Shown piece after piece: positions 17,352 through 24,523 of a stretch of 64,000 nucleotides of DNA. The DNA is taken from assembly GCA_947254375.1 (NCBI GenBank), contig CAMYCF010000001.1:248001-312000 (forward strand), given 5' to 3'. Source of the DNA: an uncultured Mobilibacterium sp. (lineage in GTDB: Bacteria > Bacillota > Clostridia > Peptostreptococcales > Anaerovoracaceae). The translations under genes were made by a program, and so were the position numbers. The notes beneath the pieces are model-generated. The model did no database searches, was not told the DNA's origin, and saw only the letters and a program-made list of their open reading frames with translations. Numbering within the stretch: position 1 is the first letter of the stretch; every line of letters starts with the position of its first letter.

Positions 17352-18032
17352 CTATTGTCTCCGTCTTTCGGAGACTTCGCCGATTATATAACCCACGATA
17401 TCTTCGATCGTCATGTCCGAAGTATCGAGTTTTATCGCATCTTCAGCCTGCCTCAGGGGATCGATCTCCCTGTTCATGTCCTGTTCGTCGCGGGCGCGAA
17501 TATCCTCGGCTATCCTGTCGATATCGGCCTCACGTCCCTGCTGCTTCAGCTGCAGATATCTTCTCTTCGCCCTCACCATTGGATCGGCCGTAAGATATAT
17601 CTTGAACTCCGCGTCTTTTATTACGTTCGTTCCTATGTCCCTGCCGTCCATTACGACGCTCGTTTTACGGGCCATTTCGCGCTGGAGATCGACGAGTTTT
17701 CGCCTCACCGCCGGCAGCTTTGAAACGTCGGAAGCCGCCATCGAAACGCTCTCCGAACGGATCTCGGAGCTGACGTCCTCACCGTCGAGGTAGATCCGTC
17801 CTCCGCGAAATTCTATCTCAGTCCCTGCGACCATATCGCTGACCGCGGCCTCATCGCTCTTATCGATACCCTTCGATATCGTCTTCAGCGCTATCGCGCG
17901 GTACATCGCGCCCGTGTCTATGTACTCGAATCCGAGCTCTCGGGCCACGGCCTTCGAGATCGTGCTCTTTCCGGCTCCTCCCGGGCCGTCTATCGCGATC
18001 CTGAATATTTCTTTTGCGTCCTTTTTATCCAT
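17352..18032 (-). CDS. cmk: Cytidylate kinase
   Basis: The 226-residue protein has the P-loop IAIDGPGGAGKSTISKAVA at residues about 12-30 and IDTGAMYRAIAL. It also has the nucleotide-binding VVMDGRDIGTNVIKDAEFKIYLTA segment characteristic of Cmk. It phosphorylates CMP and dCMP. It lies between nrdR (64 bases upstream) and a DUF1015 gene. Its grouping with the ribonucleotide reductase repressor suggests a nucleotide-supply theme for the operon. Confidence 0.96.
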   Translation of the reverse strand: MDKKDAKEIFRIAIDGPGGAGKSTISKAVARELGFEYIDTGAMYRAIALKTISKGIDKSDEAAVSDMVAGTEIEFRGGRIYLDGEDVSSEIRSESVSMAASDVSKLPAVRRKLVDLQREMARKTSVVMDGRDIGTNVIKDAEFKIYLTADPMVRAKRRYLQLKQQGREADIDRIAEDIRARDEQDMNREIDPLRQAEDAIKLDTSDMTIEDIVGYIIGEVSERRRQ

Positions 18033-18095
18033 TATCCTTATATCAGTCTGTAAGCCTTCGCAGGCCGGGGCAGTCAGGCGCTTACGCCTTTTCCC

Positions 18096-18593
18096 CTACG
18101 CCTTTTTCTTCGTCCTTTTGCCGGAAGATCCCTTAGCGGCCTCCGCCCCGAAAAGCTTATCGATTTCCTTCCTGAAAGTTTCTGCGTCCGTGAATTTATG
18201 GTAGACGGATGCAAATCTCACGTAAGCCACCTCGTCCATGACGCGCAGGCGCTCCATTATCATTGAGCCGATGACCTTGCTGCTCACCTCTTTCTCCATG
18301 CGGTTGTTCAGCTCGTGCTCGATGTCCTCGGCTATATGCTGGACGTCTTCGTACGTTATCTTCGTCTTCTCGCAGGATTTGAGCAGGCCTTTTATCAGCT
18401 TGTTCTTATCGAAACTCTCTTTTCTGCCGTCACTTTTTACAACGACCAGAAGCGTTTCCTCCATTTTCTCGAAAGTCGTGAAACGTCTGTTGCAAACGGG
18501 GCACTGGCGTCTCCTCCTTATCGCGAGGCCGTCCTCTACAGGTCTCGAATCGACAACCTTCGTGTCGTTATTCTTGCAAAACGGGCACTTCAT
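18096..18593 (-). CDS. nrdR: Transcriptional repressor NrdR
   Basis: The 165-residue protein has an N-terminal zinc ribbon (MKCPFCKNNDTKVVDSR and RRQCPVCNRRFTTFEK) and an ATP-cone domain. NrdR senses ATP/dATP and represses ribonucleotide reductase genes through NrdR boxes. The C-terminus is extended by about 15 residues of lysine- and glycine-rich sequence (GSSGKRTKKKA) beyond the usual end, which may add nonspecific nucleic acid binding. The ATG has an AGGAGGATCTT site, nine bases after the upstream lipoprotein gene. Confidence 0.96.
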   Translation of the reverse strand: MKCPFCKNNDTKVVDSRPVEDGLAIRRRRQCPVCNRRFTTFEKMEETLLVVVKSDGRKESFDKNKLIKGLLKSCEKTKITYEDVQHIAEDIEHELNNRMEKEVSSKVIGSMIMERLRVMDEVAYVRFASVYHKFTDAETFRKEIDKLFGAEAAKGSSGKRTKKKA

Positions 18594-18602
18594 AAGATCC
18601 TC

Positions 18603-19697
18603 CTATTTCGCTGTGTTCAGCTTTATAACCCTGTCCATCACTTTATCATACATGAGTGCGTAGTACAGGTCGTTCTGCTTGGCGTACTCCTCGATCGTCA
18701 TGCCGGTCGCCTCTTTGTATGTATCCTTCGTATATCCCGACTCCTTCAGGATACGTTTAAGGAAAGCGTCGTATTCCTCCTGCGAAACGGTTATATCCTC
18801 CTTCTTCGCGATCGAGCAAATAACGAGCTCCTGCTTTACGGAAGTGCGCGCGAGGTCCTTTAAGTGCGCCTCGAAATCCTTCACCGAAACGCCCTGGGTC
18901 CTCTTTATGTATTCGTCGTAGTCCGCATCGTTCTGCTTTGCGAGCTTCTTGTACGAATCCACCATCGATCCGTACTTTTCGTCAAGCTCCTTCTTCGGGT
19001 ATTTTTTTACCGTGCTGGAGGCGACGATCTTCGCGAAAAGATCCTTCTTCTCGCTTTGAAGAAGTTCCTTTTTCTTTCTCGCTAAAATGCTCTCGCGTAT
19101 GTGCTTTTCGTAATCCGCCTTGTTCTTGAACTTCGTCTGCGTTTTGATAAAAGTGTCGTCGTACGCCGGCGTCTCGCTGACCACAAGCGATTTTACCGTC
19201 ATGGTAAAAACTACGTCTTTGCCCGCGAGTTCCTTTGCCCCGTAGTTGTCCGGGAACCTCAGCGAAAGGTCGAACTTATCGCCGACGCTGTGGCCCACGA
19301 GGCCCTTCGCGAAGCCGTCGATAAAATTGTTGTTCGCGATGTCTATCTCGACATCGTTCCCCGTGCCGCCGTCGAATTTCTTACCGTTCAGCCGGCCGAT
19401 GTAGTCGGCTTTTACGACGCTGTCCTCGGCGACGGTCCCTTTTGTCACCTCGTGCTTCGCGCTCTTCGCCTTGAGCTCGTTTTGTATGTAAGCGTTCACC
19501 TCATCGGCCGAAACCTGCGGCGCCTCCGCGGTCAGACCGAGGTCCTTGTAATCACCGAGATCTATGTATTCGGAGAGATCGCCGTAATCGTAGTCCTTAG
19601 GTATCTCCGCTTTCTGCTCGCACGCTACCAAAAGCAGGACGGACACCGACAGTGCGGATATCACGACCAGGCATCTTCCGATTTTTCCTTTGTGCAT
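18603..19697 (-). CDS. Trigger-factor-like FKBP peptidyl-prolyl isomerase lipoprotein
   Basis: The 364-residue protein has a signal peptide ending in LLLVAC, a lipobox with the lipidated cysteine. An FKBP domain follows, covering about VKADYIGRLNGKKFDGGTGN through VVFTMTVKSL. The remaining 170 residues are helical and resemble the trigger factor C-terminal chaperone domain. It is thus a trigger factor module without the ribosome-binding domain, moved to the outer face of the membrane. Its likely role is folding exported proteins. The ATG at 19697 (GAGGTAC site) is chosen over an in-frame start at 19733, which would bury the signal peptide. It is distinct from cytoplasmic Tig. Confidence 0.88.
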   Translation of the reverse strand: MHKGKIGRCLVVISALSVSVLLLVACEQKAEIPKDYDYGDLSEYIDLGDYKDLGLTAEAPQVSADEVNAYIQNELKAKSAKHEVTKGTVAEDSVVKADYIGRLNGKKFDGGTGNDVEIDIANNNFIDGFAKGLVGHSVGDKFDLSLRFPDNYGAKELAGKDVVFTMTVKSLVVSETPAYDDTFIKTQTKFKNKADYEKHIRESILARKKKELLQSEKKDLFAKIVASSTVKKYPKKELDEKYGSMVDSYKKLAKQNDADYDEYIKRTQGVSVKDFEAHLKDLARTSVKQELVICSIAKKEDITVSQEEYDAFLKRILKESGYTKDTYKEATGMTIEEYAKQNDLYYALMYDKVMDRVIKLNTAK

Positions 19698-19813
19698 AAA
19701 GTACCTCTTCTCCTTGAAAAGACAAGAAAACAACCTTTTTGCAAATCTTTTATAATATTTTTAATATTACCACAAAAGCGCCTTGTAGGGTACCCCATAA
19801 AAGTCCAGTATTT

Positions 19814-20179
19814 TCAACGATTTACAAAAAACGGGTTGCTGTAAAATCGGCAAAAAATACATTCATTAGTAACAAGATAGTATCGAGATAGTAACATAAA
19901 ATCAGTGGTCATATGATATGTACCCTCCTTCCTGGACAACCCAGGAAGGAGGGTACATATCATCTTCGCCTGAACCGCTTCCTGCAGGCTCTTGATAAGC
20001 TTCTGTGATTCAACGTCTTTCTGTTCCAGCGCTTCGTGCTGCTCTTTCAGTTTGCCGTACCTGATATCAAGGTTCTCTTCGGATGACGTATAAATCTTGT
20101 TATCCGTCATGTCCTTGATGATCGTTTCGATCACGTCTTTCGCAATCCCGTGCTGCTTTAAGATTTCTTTTAGTGTCAT
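19814..20179 (-). CDS. Phage scaffold protein (GP20-like), 3'-truncated remnant
   Basis: The first about 70 residues (MTLKEILKQHGIAKDVIETI and an E/Q/K-rich coiled coil, LKEQHEALEQKDVESQKLI) look like the start of the scaffold proteins that shape phage capsids. The frame then enters a 23-bp inverted repeat at 19913-19963, and the remaining about 50 residues are unrelated and cysteine/aromatic-rich. The gene is therefore broken by the repeat. GAAAGGATG precedes the ATG. In intact SPP1-like phages portal, MuF and scaffold genes follow one another, as they do here. Confidence 0.65.
   Translation of the reverse strand: MTLKEILKQHGIAKDVIETIIKDMTDNKIYTSSEENLDIRYGKLKEQHEALEQKDVESQKLIKSLQEAVQAKMICTLLPGLSRKEGTYHMTTDFMLLSRYYLVTNECIFCRFYSNPFFVNR
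19913..19963. repeat. Perfect 23-bp inverted repeat with 5-base loop
   Basis: The arms at 19913-19935 and 19941-19963 are exact reverse complements, and the loop is ACAAC (19936-19940). The core reads ATGTACCCTCCTTCCTGG. There is no T-run, so it is not a normal terminator. It lies exactly where the scaffold reading frame loses homology and marks the left junction of the prophage relic. Confidence 0.9.
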
Positions 20180-20312
20180 TTCGTTTCATCCTTTCACACA
20201 TACATTTTTACAAGTTTTGTCTTGATGTGTCCGTTTGGAACACCGATGTTTTACACGGTCACCCGTGATTGACAATAAAAAATGAACCGTTTAACGCCAT
20301 GTTCAGGGCGAT

Positions 20313-20340
20313 AAAAAAACACCGCATTGCTGCGATGTTT
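20313..20340 (-). terminator. Terminator directly behind the solitary CRISPR repeat
   Basis: On the minus strand AAACATCGCA, a GCAA (GNRA-type) tetraloop and TGCGGTGTTT form a 10-bp stem with one G-T wobble. The transcript then continues into T residues, seven in total. It lies 11 bases after the end of the CRISPR-like repeat and downstream of the small gene at 20409-20627. Confidence 0.88.
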
Positions 20341-20351
20341 CAAGCGATATT

Positions 20352-20383
20352 ATTTCAATCCACGCACTCGCAAAGGGTGCGAC
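20352..20383 (-). CRISPR. Solitary type I-C-like CRISPR repeat (no array)
   Basis: Read on the minus strand, this 32-base unit starts GTCGCACCC and ends GTGCGTGGATTGAAAT. That is the length, stem and 3' handle of type I-C repeats. CGCAC and GTGCG form the usual stem, with one C-A mismatch before an inner C-G pair. I searched about 65 bases on each side and found no second copy, and no cas gene is in the window. It lies 25 bases after the stop of the candidate immunity gene and 11 bases before a terminator, in the same orientation. It is best described as a phage-borne solitary repeat unit. Confidence 0.85.
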
Positions 20384-20408
20384 AATCGGTTAATAGGCTC
20401 TTTTAAGT

Positions 20409-20627
20409 TTAGCCTGCGTTTCGTTCTTTGAAAAAATCCGCCCAAAATGGATTTTCGGCATCGAATATTTTCTTTTGTTCCTGCGTCAATTTATCAGGAT
20501 AATCAGCAAACATATTAAAAAATTCTTTACCATCAAACGTAAACTCCCACATACCAAATGTATCTGGATCATCAACCCACTGAATTAAATCCCCTGAATT
20601 TTTTTTAAATAACTCTTTATTTGACAT
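20409..20627 (-). CDS. Candidate immunity protein for the adjacent MuF toxin
   Basis: This is a 72-residue acidic, aromatic-rich protein (MSNKELFKKNSGDLIQW, DPDTFGMWEF) with no signal peptide or membrane helix. Its ATG lies inside the end of the MuF/toxin gene and overlaps it by 11 bases. It is AT-rich like the toxin segment and unlike the flanking phage genes. A small gene directly behind a capsid protein with a toxin-like C-terminus is the position of the immunity gene in MuF polymorphic toxin loci. The immunity role is inferred from position only, since I do not recognise the family. Confidence 0.6.
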   Translation of the reverse strand: MSNKELFKKNSGDLIQWVDDPDTFGMWEFTFDGKEFFNMFADYPDKLTQEQKKIFDAENPFWADFFKERNAG

Positions 20628-22236
20628 ATCCGCCGGTCCCTTTTAATTGATTAACTTTTTCTGTGTTAATATAACCAAGTAACTTTTTCAGATCGTCTAC
20701 CGCAGTAAAATCATCAATATCAATCATATAAGCTATAGTATCTTTCACATAAAAGCTAGTTTGTCTTGCACCAAAACGATTACTTAAAGTATATTTTAAA
20801 TCTTTATTAAAATTTGTCCACCCCTGTTTACCACCGCCGGCTTGTAACTCAAGATACTGAAGCACTCCCTTTTCAGTCTTTCTGATTATCGATGCATGAT
20901 TACCAATACAGGCATAATATTCATGCCCAACTTCAACATCCTTTAATAATCTAAGCCCCGCGGTCATTTGAGTTTTCGCCTTTGCGGTTAACACATTAGC
21001 ATTCAAATTTAAAATATCAACGATATTCGATTTTTTAGAAAAGAATCTTTGACTTTCTCCACCCCGGAAATCAAGCACATCTAAACCTTTTTTCTGACCA
21101 ATATACGCTAATCCAACGGAAGCACACGATCCATTAGTTTTATCCCACCCAGACAAAACGTTAATGATCTCTTTTTGACTTGGTGTTGTTGTGTGTTTCA
21201 TAACCGGGTAATATTTAACCCCAAGTTGTTGCAAATCATGGACTTTCTGTTTAGTGCTGTGTGTAAGTCCAATCGGCATAGATATATTATTAGCATTGGC
21301 CGGTAATTTCAAGTACACCTGCCTGAATTCATCAAATGATCCCGTCTTATCAAGTCCAAAGAATTCTGCACGATCTTCCAAAGCCTCAAGCTCGTCTTCA
21401 TCCAGTGCCCACTTCGCGCGCTGCAGAAGCTGACAACGGCAGTTGCAGACGTTGAACGCAGATCCGCCGACAGACGGTGCCTGCAGCTCTTCACCACCAA
21501 CGTTGAACGGTTTGTCTATCTCTCTGATCTGTCCGTCTGCAAGGGCATGCGATAACCTCGTCCGTGAATCCAGTGTTGCGTCCCACTGTTTGACGATGTC
21601 GGCGCCTTTGTCTTTGGCAATACCACAGGCATCAAGAAAACCTTCTTGGTGTATCCTGTGCCCTTCTGTCCGGACGATCCTCGACGCATCGTGAAACGCA
21701 CGGTTAAACGGTGAGTTCATCCCGCGCGCGATGTGGTCAGCCACTTCTATCCAGCTTTGCCCGTTCGCCACGCTGCGTGTCATCTCGACCCTGATCTGTT
21801 TCTTCAGGCGTGTTATATTCTCCGGCGTTTTCCTCGCAGTATAATACGCCTTCTGGAGCTTCGAGTTCGTCACGATCGACCGCTTCATCTTCGCCGGATC
21901 TACCGGAACGGTTATCGGTATATCCTGCTTCATCAGCTCGTACATAGATCCGATATACCCGTTCTTGTATGATTCCTCTGTGAACTCGCTTATGGTCTTA
22001 TACTGCCCGGTCTTAAGTTCGTCCAGCACACCGTTGACCTGCTTAAGCATCGCTTCCTGATACTTCTTCTGGTGCACGATAGATTCAATGTTCTGCATGT
22101 CCTTACGAGAATTAAGCTCGACTATCCTTTCACCGATATCCTTGCGGGCTTTCTCGTAAGTCTTCTGCAGTTCTCGCAGTGCTCGCTCTTCTTCCTTCAG
22201 TTGTGCCTTCGCTATTTCCTTTTGTACGCCGTTCAT
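20617..22236 (-). CDS. MuF-type phage head morphogenesis protein with toxin-like C-terminal domain
   Basis: The 539-residue protein has two parts. Residues 1-310 form a helical lead and a phage Mu F/SPP1 gp7 minor head domain (SRIVRTEGHRIHQEGFLDAC, QWDATLDSRTRLSHALADGQ, CNCRCQL), which ends in the family-typical AEFFGLDKTGSF. Residues 330-539 are unrelated to capsid proteins and carry Cys371 in TNGSCASVGLAY, GLDVLDFRGG, His447 in GNHASIIRK and YLELQ. That pattern recalls papain-fold toxin domains. The DNA coding for this tail is AT-rich: one 60-base line at 20701 has 17 G/C, against 36 at 21421. The start overlaps the portal stop by four bases (ATGA). Confidence 0.8.
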   Translation of the reverse strand: MNGVQKEIAKAQLKEEERALRELQKTYEKARKDIGERIVELNSRKDMQNIESIVHQKKYQEAMLKQVNGVLDELKTGQYKTISEFTEESYKNGYIGSMYELMKQDIPITVPVDPAKMKRSIVTNSKLQKAYYTARKTPENITRLKKQIRVEMTRSVANGQSWIEVADHIARGMNSPFNRAFHDASRIVRTEGHRIHQEGFLDACGIAKDKGADIVKQWDATLDSRTRLSHALADGQIREIDKPFNVGGEELQAPSVGGSAFNVCNCRCQLLQRAKWALDEDELEALEDRAEFFGLDKTGSFDEFRQVYLKLPANANNISMPIGLTHSTKQKVHDLQQLGVKYYPVMKHTTTPSQKEIINVLSGWDKTNGSCASVGLAYIGQKKGLDVLDFRGGESQRFFSKKSNIVDILNLNANVLTAKAKTQMTAGLRLLKDVEVGHEYYACIGNHASIIRKTEKGVLQYLELQAGGGKQGWTNFNKDLKYTLSNRFGARQTSFYVKDTIAYMIDIDDFTAVDDLKKLLGYINTEKVNQLKGTGGYVK

Positions 22237-23294
22237 GATAACAATCCTTGTGCGTTTAGATTAGCTTCGATAGGGTCGTCAGGCAGCCTGTCCTTTATGT
22301 CCTCGTAGTCGATATCGAGCACGTCACAGATGTTCTGTATGATCGTGTCATCGTCAAGAACATCTTTGAGCGACAGCAGCGTGTTGATCTGTACGTTCTG
22401 TTTCTCCGCGTCCGTCTTCTCTATCTGTGCATTGTCCGCTGCGTTCGTCATGATCTCACGCGTGAAGTCGTACCACACATCAGACATGTTGTACGCTGTC
22501 CCTTCCGTGTTGTTGATTTCCTCAATGACGATCTTGACTACGCTATTCAGGAATCTCTTCAAGCGTTTTTCAAGCTTGTTACACTTCATATCCAGCAGCG
22601 CATATCTCGACTTGATAACGATGTTCGTTATGTTCCCGTCTCCGACCTGCGCGGAATTGAACCCCATACCGAAGCGGTAGATATTCTTTTCATCCTCGGC
22701 CAGTTTCGCCTGTCTTGCCTGATACGGGATGTCGACCGTTTTGATATCCACGTCACCGCCGACACCGACACCGATCCGTTTTGTCGTCCGCAGGTTCTTC
22801 GTCAATTCTTCCAGATTGTCGCCCTCGAACCCTTTGACTACATGCAGCGGATAATCAAAATCGATAAGGTTATTCGACAGTCCGCACGACATGATGTCGT
22901 AGTCGTCTATAAGCGGTTTTATCGGTTTCAGGCTCGATATCCGGTTCTTGTTGTTATCCAGCCGGAAGAACGGTATAAATCCGAAATTGTTGTAGTACAC
23001 GTTGTCGTCATTGTCCTTGCGGTAGATAACGTGCGGTCTCGGATTGATAGATTCGGACGAATCAAGTTCCAGCTTCCCGTCATCGGTTTTGATATAAAAA
23101 GTGGTCTGGTTCTCATCCCAGACCTGAACACGTTCTATCGTCTTGTTCTCTTTAGCGATCTTGTCAATGTACCAGTAGATCACATACGCCTTGCCGTCGC
23201 TCGTGTCTTTGTCACGCACCTCGACAACACCCATAGAATCAGCACAGGCGAACGAAAGCAGGATGCCGCGGACCGCGATATAAGTCCCGAGCAC
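22233..23294 (-). CDS. Phage portal protein (SPP1 gp6-like), 5'-truncated remnant
   Basis: The open frame covers the C-terminal 353 residues of a portal protein. Recognisable parts are PHVIYRKDNDDNVYYNNFGFIPFF, then PIKPLIDDYDIMSCGLSNNL, the GVGVGGDVDIKTVDIPYQAR segment and the acidic tail. Full-length portals have roughly 430-500 residues, so the N-terminal part is missing. In frame, the sequence reads upstream only to a TGA near 23320 and offers just a GTG at 23294, so this is probably a pseudogene. It abuts the 3' end of the PTS-like gene at 23327, which marks the right junction of the relic. Confidence 0.8.
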   Translation of the reverse strand: MLGTYIAVRGILLSFACADSMGVVEVRDKDTSDGKAYVIYWYIDKIAKENKTIERVQVWDENQTTFYIKTDDGKLELDSSESINPRPHVIYRKDNDDNVYYNNFGFIPFFRLDNNKNRISSLKPIKPLIDDYDIMSCGLSNNLIDFDYPLHVVKGFEGDNLEELTKNLRTTKRIGVGVGGDVDIKTVDIPYQARQAKLAEDEKNIYRFGMGFNSAQVGDGNITNIVIKSRYALLDMKCNKLEKRLKRFLNSVVKIVIEEINNTEGTAYNMSDVWYDFTREIMTNAADNAQIEKTDAEKQNVQINTLLSLKDVLDDDTIIQNICDVLDIDYEDIKDRLPDDPIEANLNAQGLLS

Positions 23295-23326
23295 CCTGCC
23301 GAATGTTTCCTGCCTTACCGATCACG

Positions 23327-24379
23327 CTAAAGATCGAGCGCGTAATCTCCGAATTTTATCTTCCCTTTGCCGCGCAGATATCTGTCGGTCACGATCGCGA
23401 TGACCGCCGGGACGGCGATATGGACGATGAGTATCATCCCGAGAACTTTGAGCGAAAATCCCATTGCCGTAAAAGTCCCTATCTGTCCGACGAGGCCGGA
23501 CGTTCCCATGCCCGCACCCATCGGGATATTCGTCATCTTGAATACGGTCGTCGACAGGCAGCCGTTTACGGCGGACGCCAAGGTCGCCGGCAGGAGGATC
23601 CACGGATTCTTGATTATGTTCGGCACCTGGAGCATCGAAGTCCCGAGGCCCTGCGCAAAAAGCCCGCCGATCCCGTTTTCTTTGAAGCTCGCGACCGCAA
23701 ACCCTATCATCTGGGCCGAGCATCCCGCAACCGCGGCACCGGCAGCAAGTCCCGAAAGATCGAGCATTATGCAGAGGGCCGCGCTCGAGATCGGCGCCGT
23801 CAGAACGAGTCCTACGACAACTGATACGATTATGCCGAACATGAACGGCCGCAAAGTCGTCGCATCCATTATCACCTTCCCGAGTCCGCGCATCAGAGCC
23901 GCGACAGCGGGACCGATGAGCTTCGCCGAAAGCATCCCCAGGAGGAGTGTGACAGCCGGTGTCACGATTATGTCGACCTTCGTTTCCTTCGAGACCGCCT
24001 TTCCGAACTCAGCGCCGAAAGCCGTGCTGACTAAGGCTCCCGCAGGACCTCCGAACTGAGCGCCCATCATTCCCGTGACCGCCGAGCAGAACAGCACGAG
24101 CGGAGGCGCGTTCAGACCTTTCGCCACGGCAACGCCTATGCAGGCGCCCATGAGGCCCATTGCGATCGTCCCCGTTTTTATAAGGAGCTCCGCCGCGGGC
24201 GCGAGCGTTCCGTGCTGACCGCCGATCGAGATCGTCTGCTCGCCTATCGTCTTAAGGATGAGACCGATGAGGAGCGACGCGAAAAGGCCGAGAGCCATAG
24301 CGGAAAGAGCGTCCTCAAAATATCTCTTCGCGCTGAAAACTATATCTTTTCTTTTCAAAAAATTTTTAAAGCCTTCCAT
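23327..24379 (-). CDS. PTS-EIIC-like membrane permease (PTS_EIIC_2 type)
   Basis: This 350-residue polytopic protein has long glycine- and alanine-rich membrane segments (AMGLMGACIGVAVAKGLNAP, GAQFGGPAGALVSTAFGAEF, GAGMGTSGLVGQIGTFTAMG). They match the PTS EIIC_2 family. No EIIA or EIIB partner is encoded nearby. Members of this family are often stand-alone and may not be phosphotransferase components. It is divergently transcribed from niaR, with both -35 boxes inside one inverted repeat. A niacin-related substrate is therefore a reasonable inference, but it is not shown. Confidence 0.75.
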   Translation of the reverse strand: MEGFKNFLKRKDIVFSAKRYFEDALSAMALGLFASLLIGLILKTIGEQTISIGGQHGTLAPAAELLIKTGTIAMGLMGACIGVAVAKGLNAPPLVLFCSAVTGMMGAQFGGPAGALVSTAFGAEFGKAVSKETKVDIIVTPAVTLLLGMLSAKLIGPAVAALMRGLGKVIMDATTLRPFMFGIIVSVVVGLVLTAPISSAALCIMLDLSGLAAGAAVAGCSAQMIGFAVASFKENGIGGLFAQGLGTSMLQVPNIIKNPWILLPATLASAVNGCLSTTVFKMTNIPMGAGMGTSGLVGQIGTFTAMGFSLKVLGMILIVHIAVPAVIAIVTDRYLRGKGKIKFGDYALDL

Positions 24380-24421
24380 GATTCCCTTTCATAAAAAAAC
24401 AAATGCAAAGCCGATACGTAA

Positions 24422-24450
24422 AAGATAACATCTAACTTTACACCTGTCAA
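24422..24450 (-). promoter_or_regulatory. Promoter of the PTS-like permease
   Basis: Minus-strand TTGACA (24445-24450), a 17-base spacer and TATCTT (24422-24427). The -35 box is the left arm of the inverted repeat TGTCAA-N8-TTGACA at 24445-24464. The right arm is the niaR -35 box, so one bound repressor could block both genes. Confidence 0.75.
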
Positions 24451-24458
24451 GACACATA

Positions 24459-24487
24459 TTGACATTAGCGTCCGTTTCAAATATCAT
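24459..24487 (+). promoter_or_regulatory. Promoter of niaR
   Basis: TTGACA (24459-24464), a 17-base spacer and TATCAT (24482-24487), ending 36 bases before the ATG. It is divergent from the permease promoter and probably autoregulated. Confidence 0.75.
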
Positions 24488-24523
24488 TTCCATATAAGTT
24501 TATGAAACACAAGCAGAGGGAAC

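Noticed and set aside
20352..20383. A CRISPR array in the phage region
   Set aside because: Only one repeat is present. No second copy at spacer distance and no cas gene can be seen, so it is listed as a solitary repeat.
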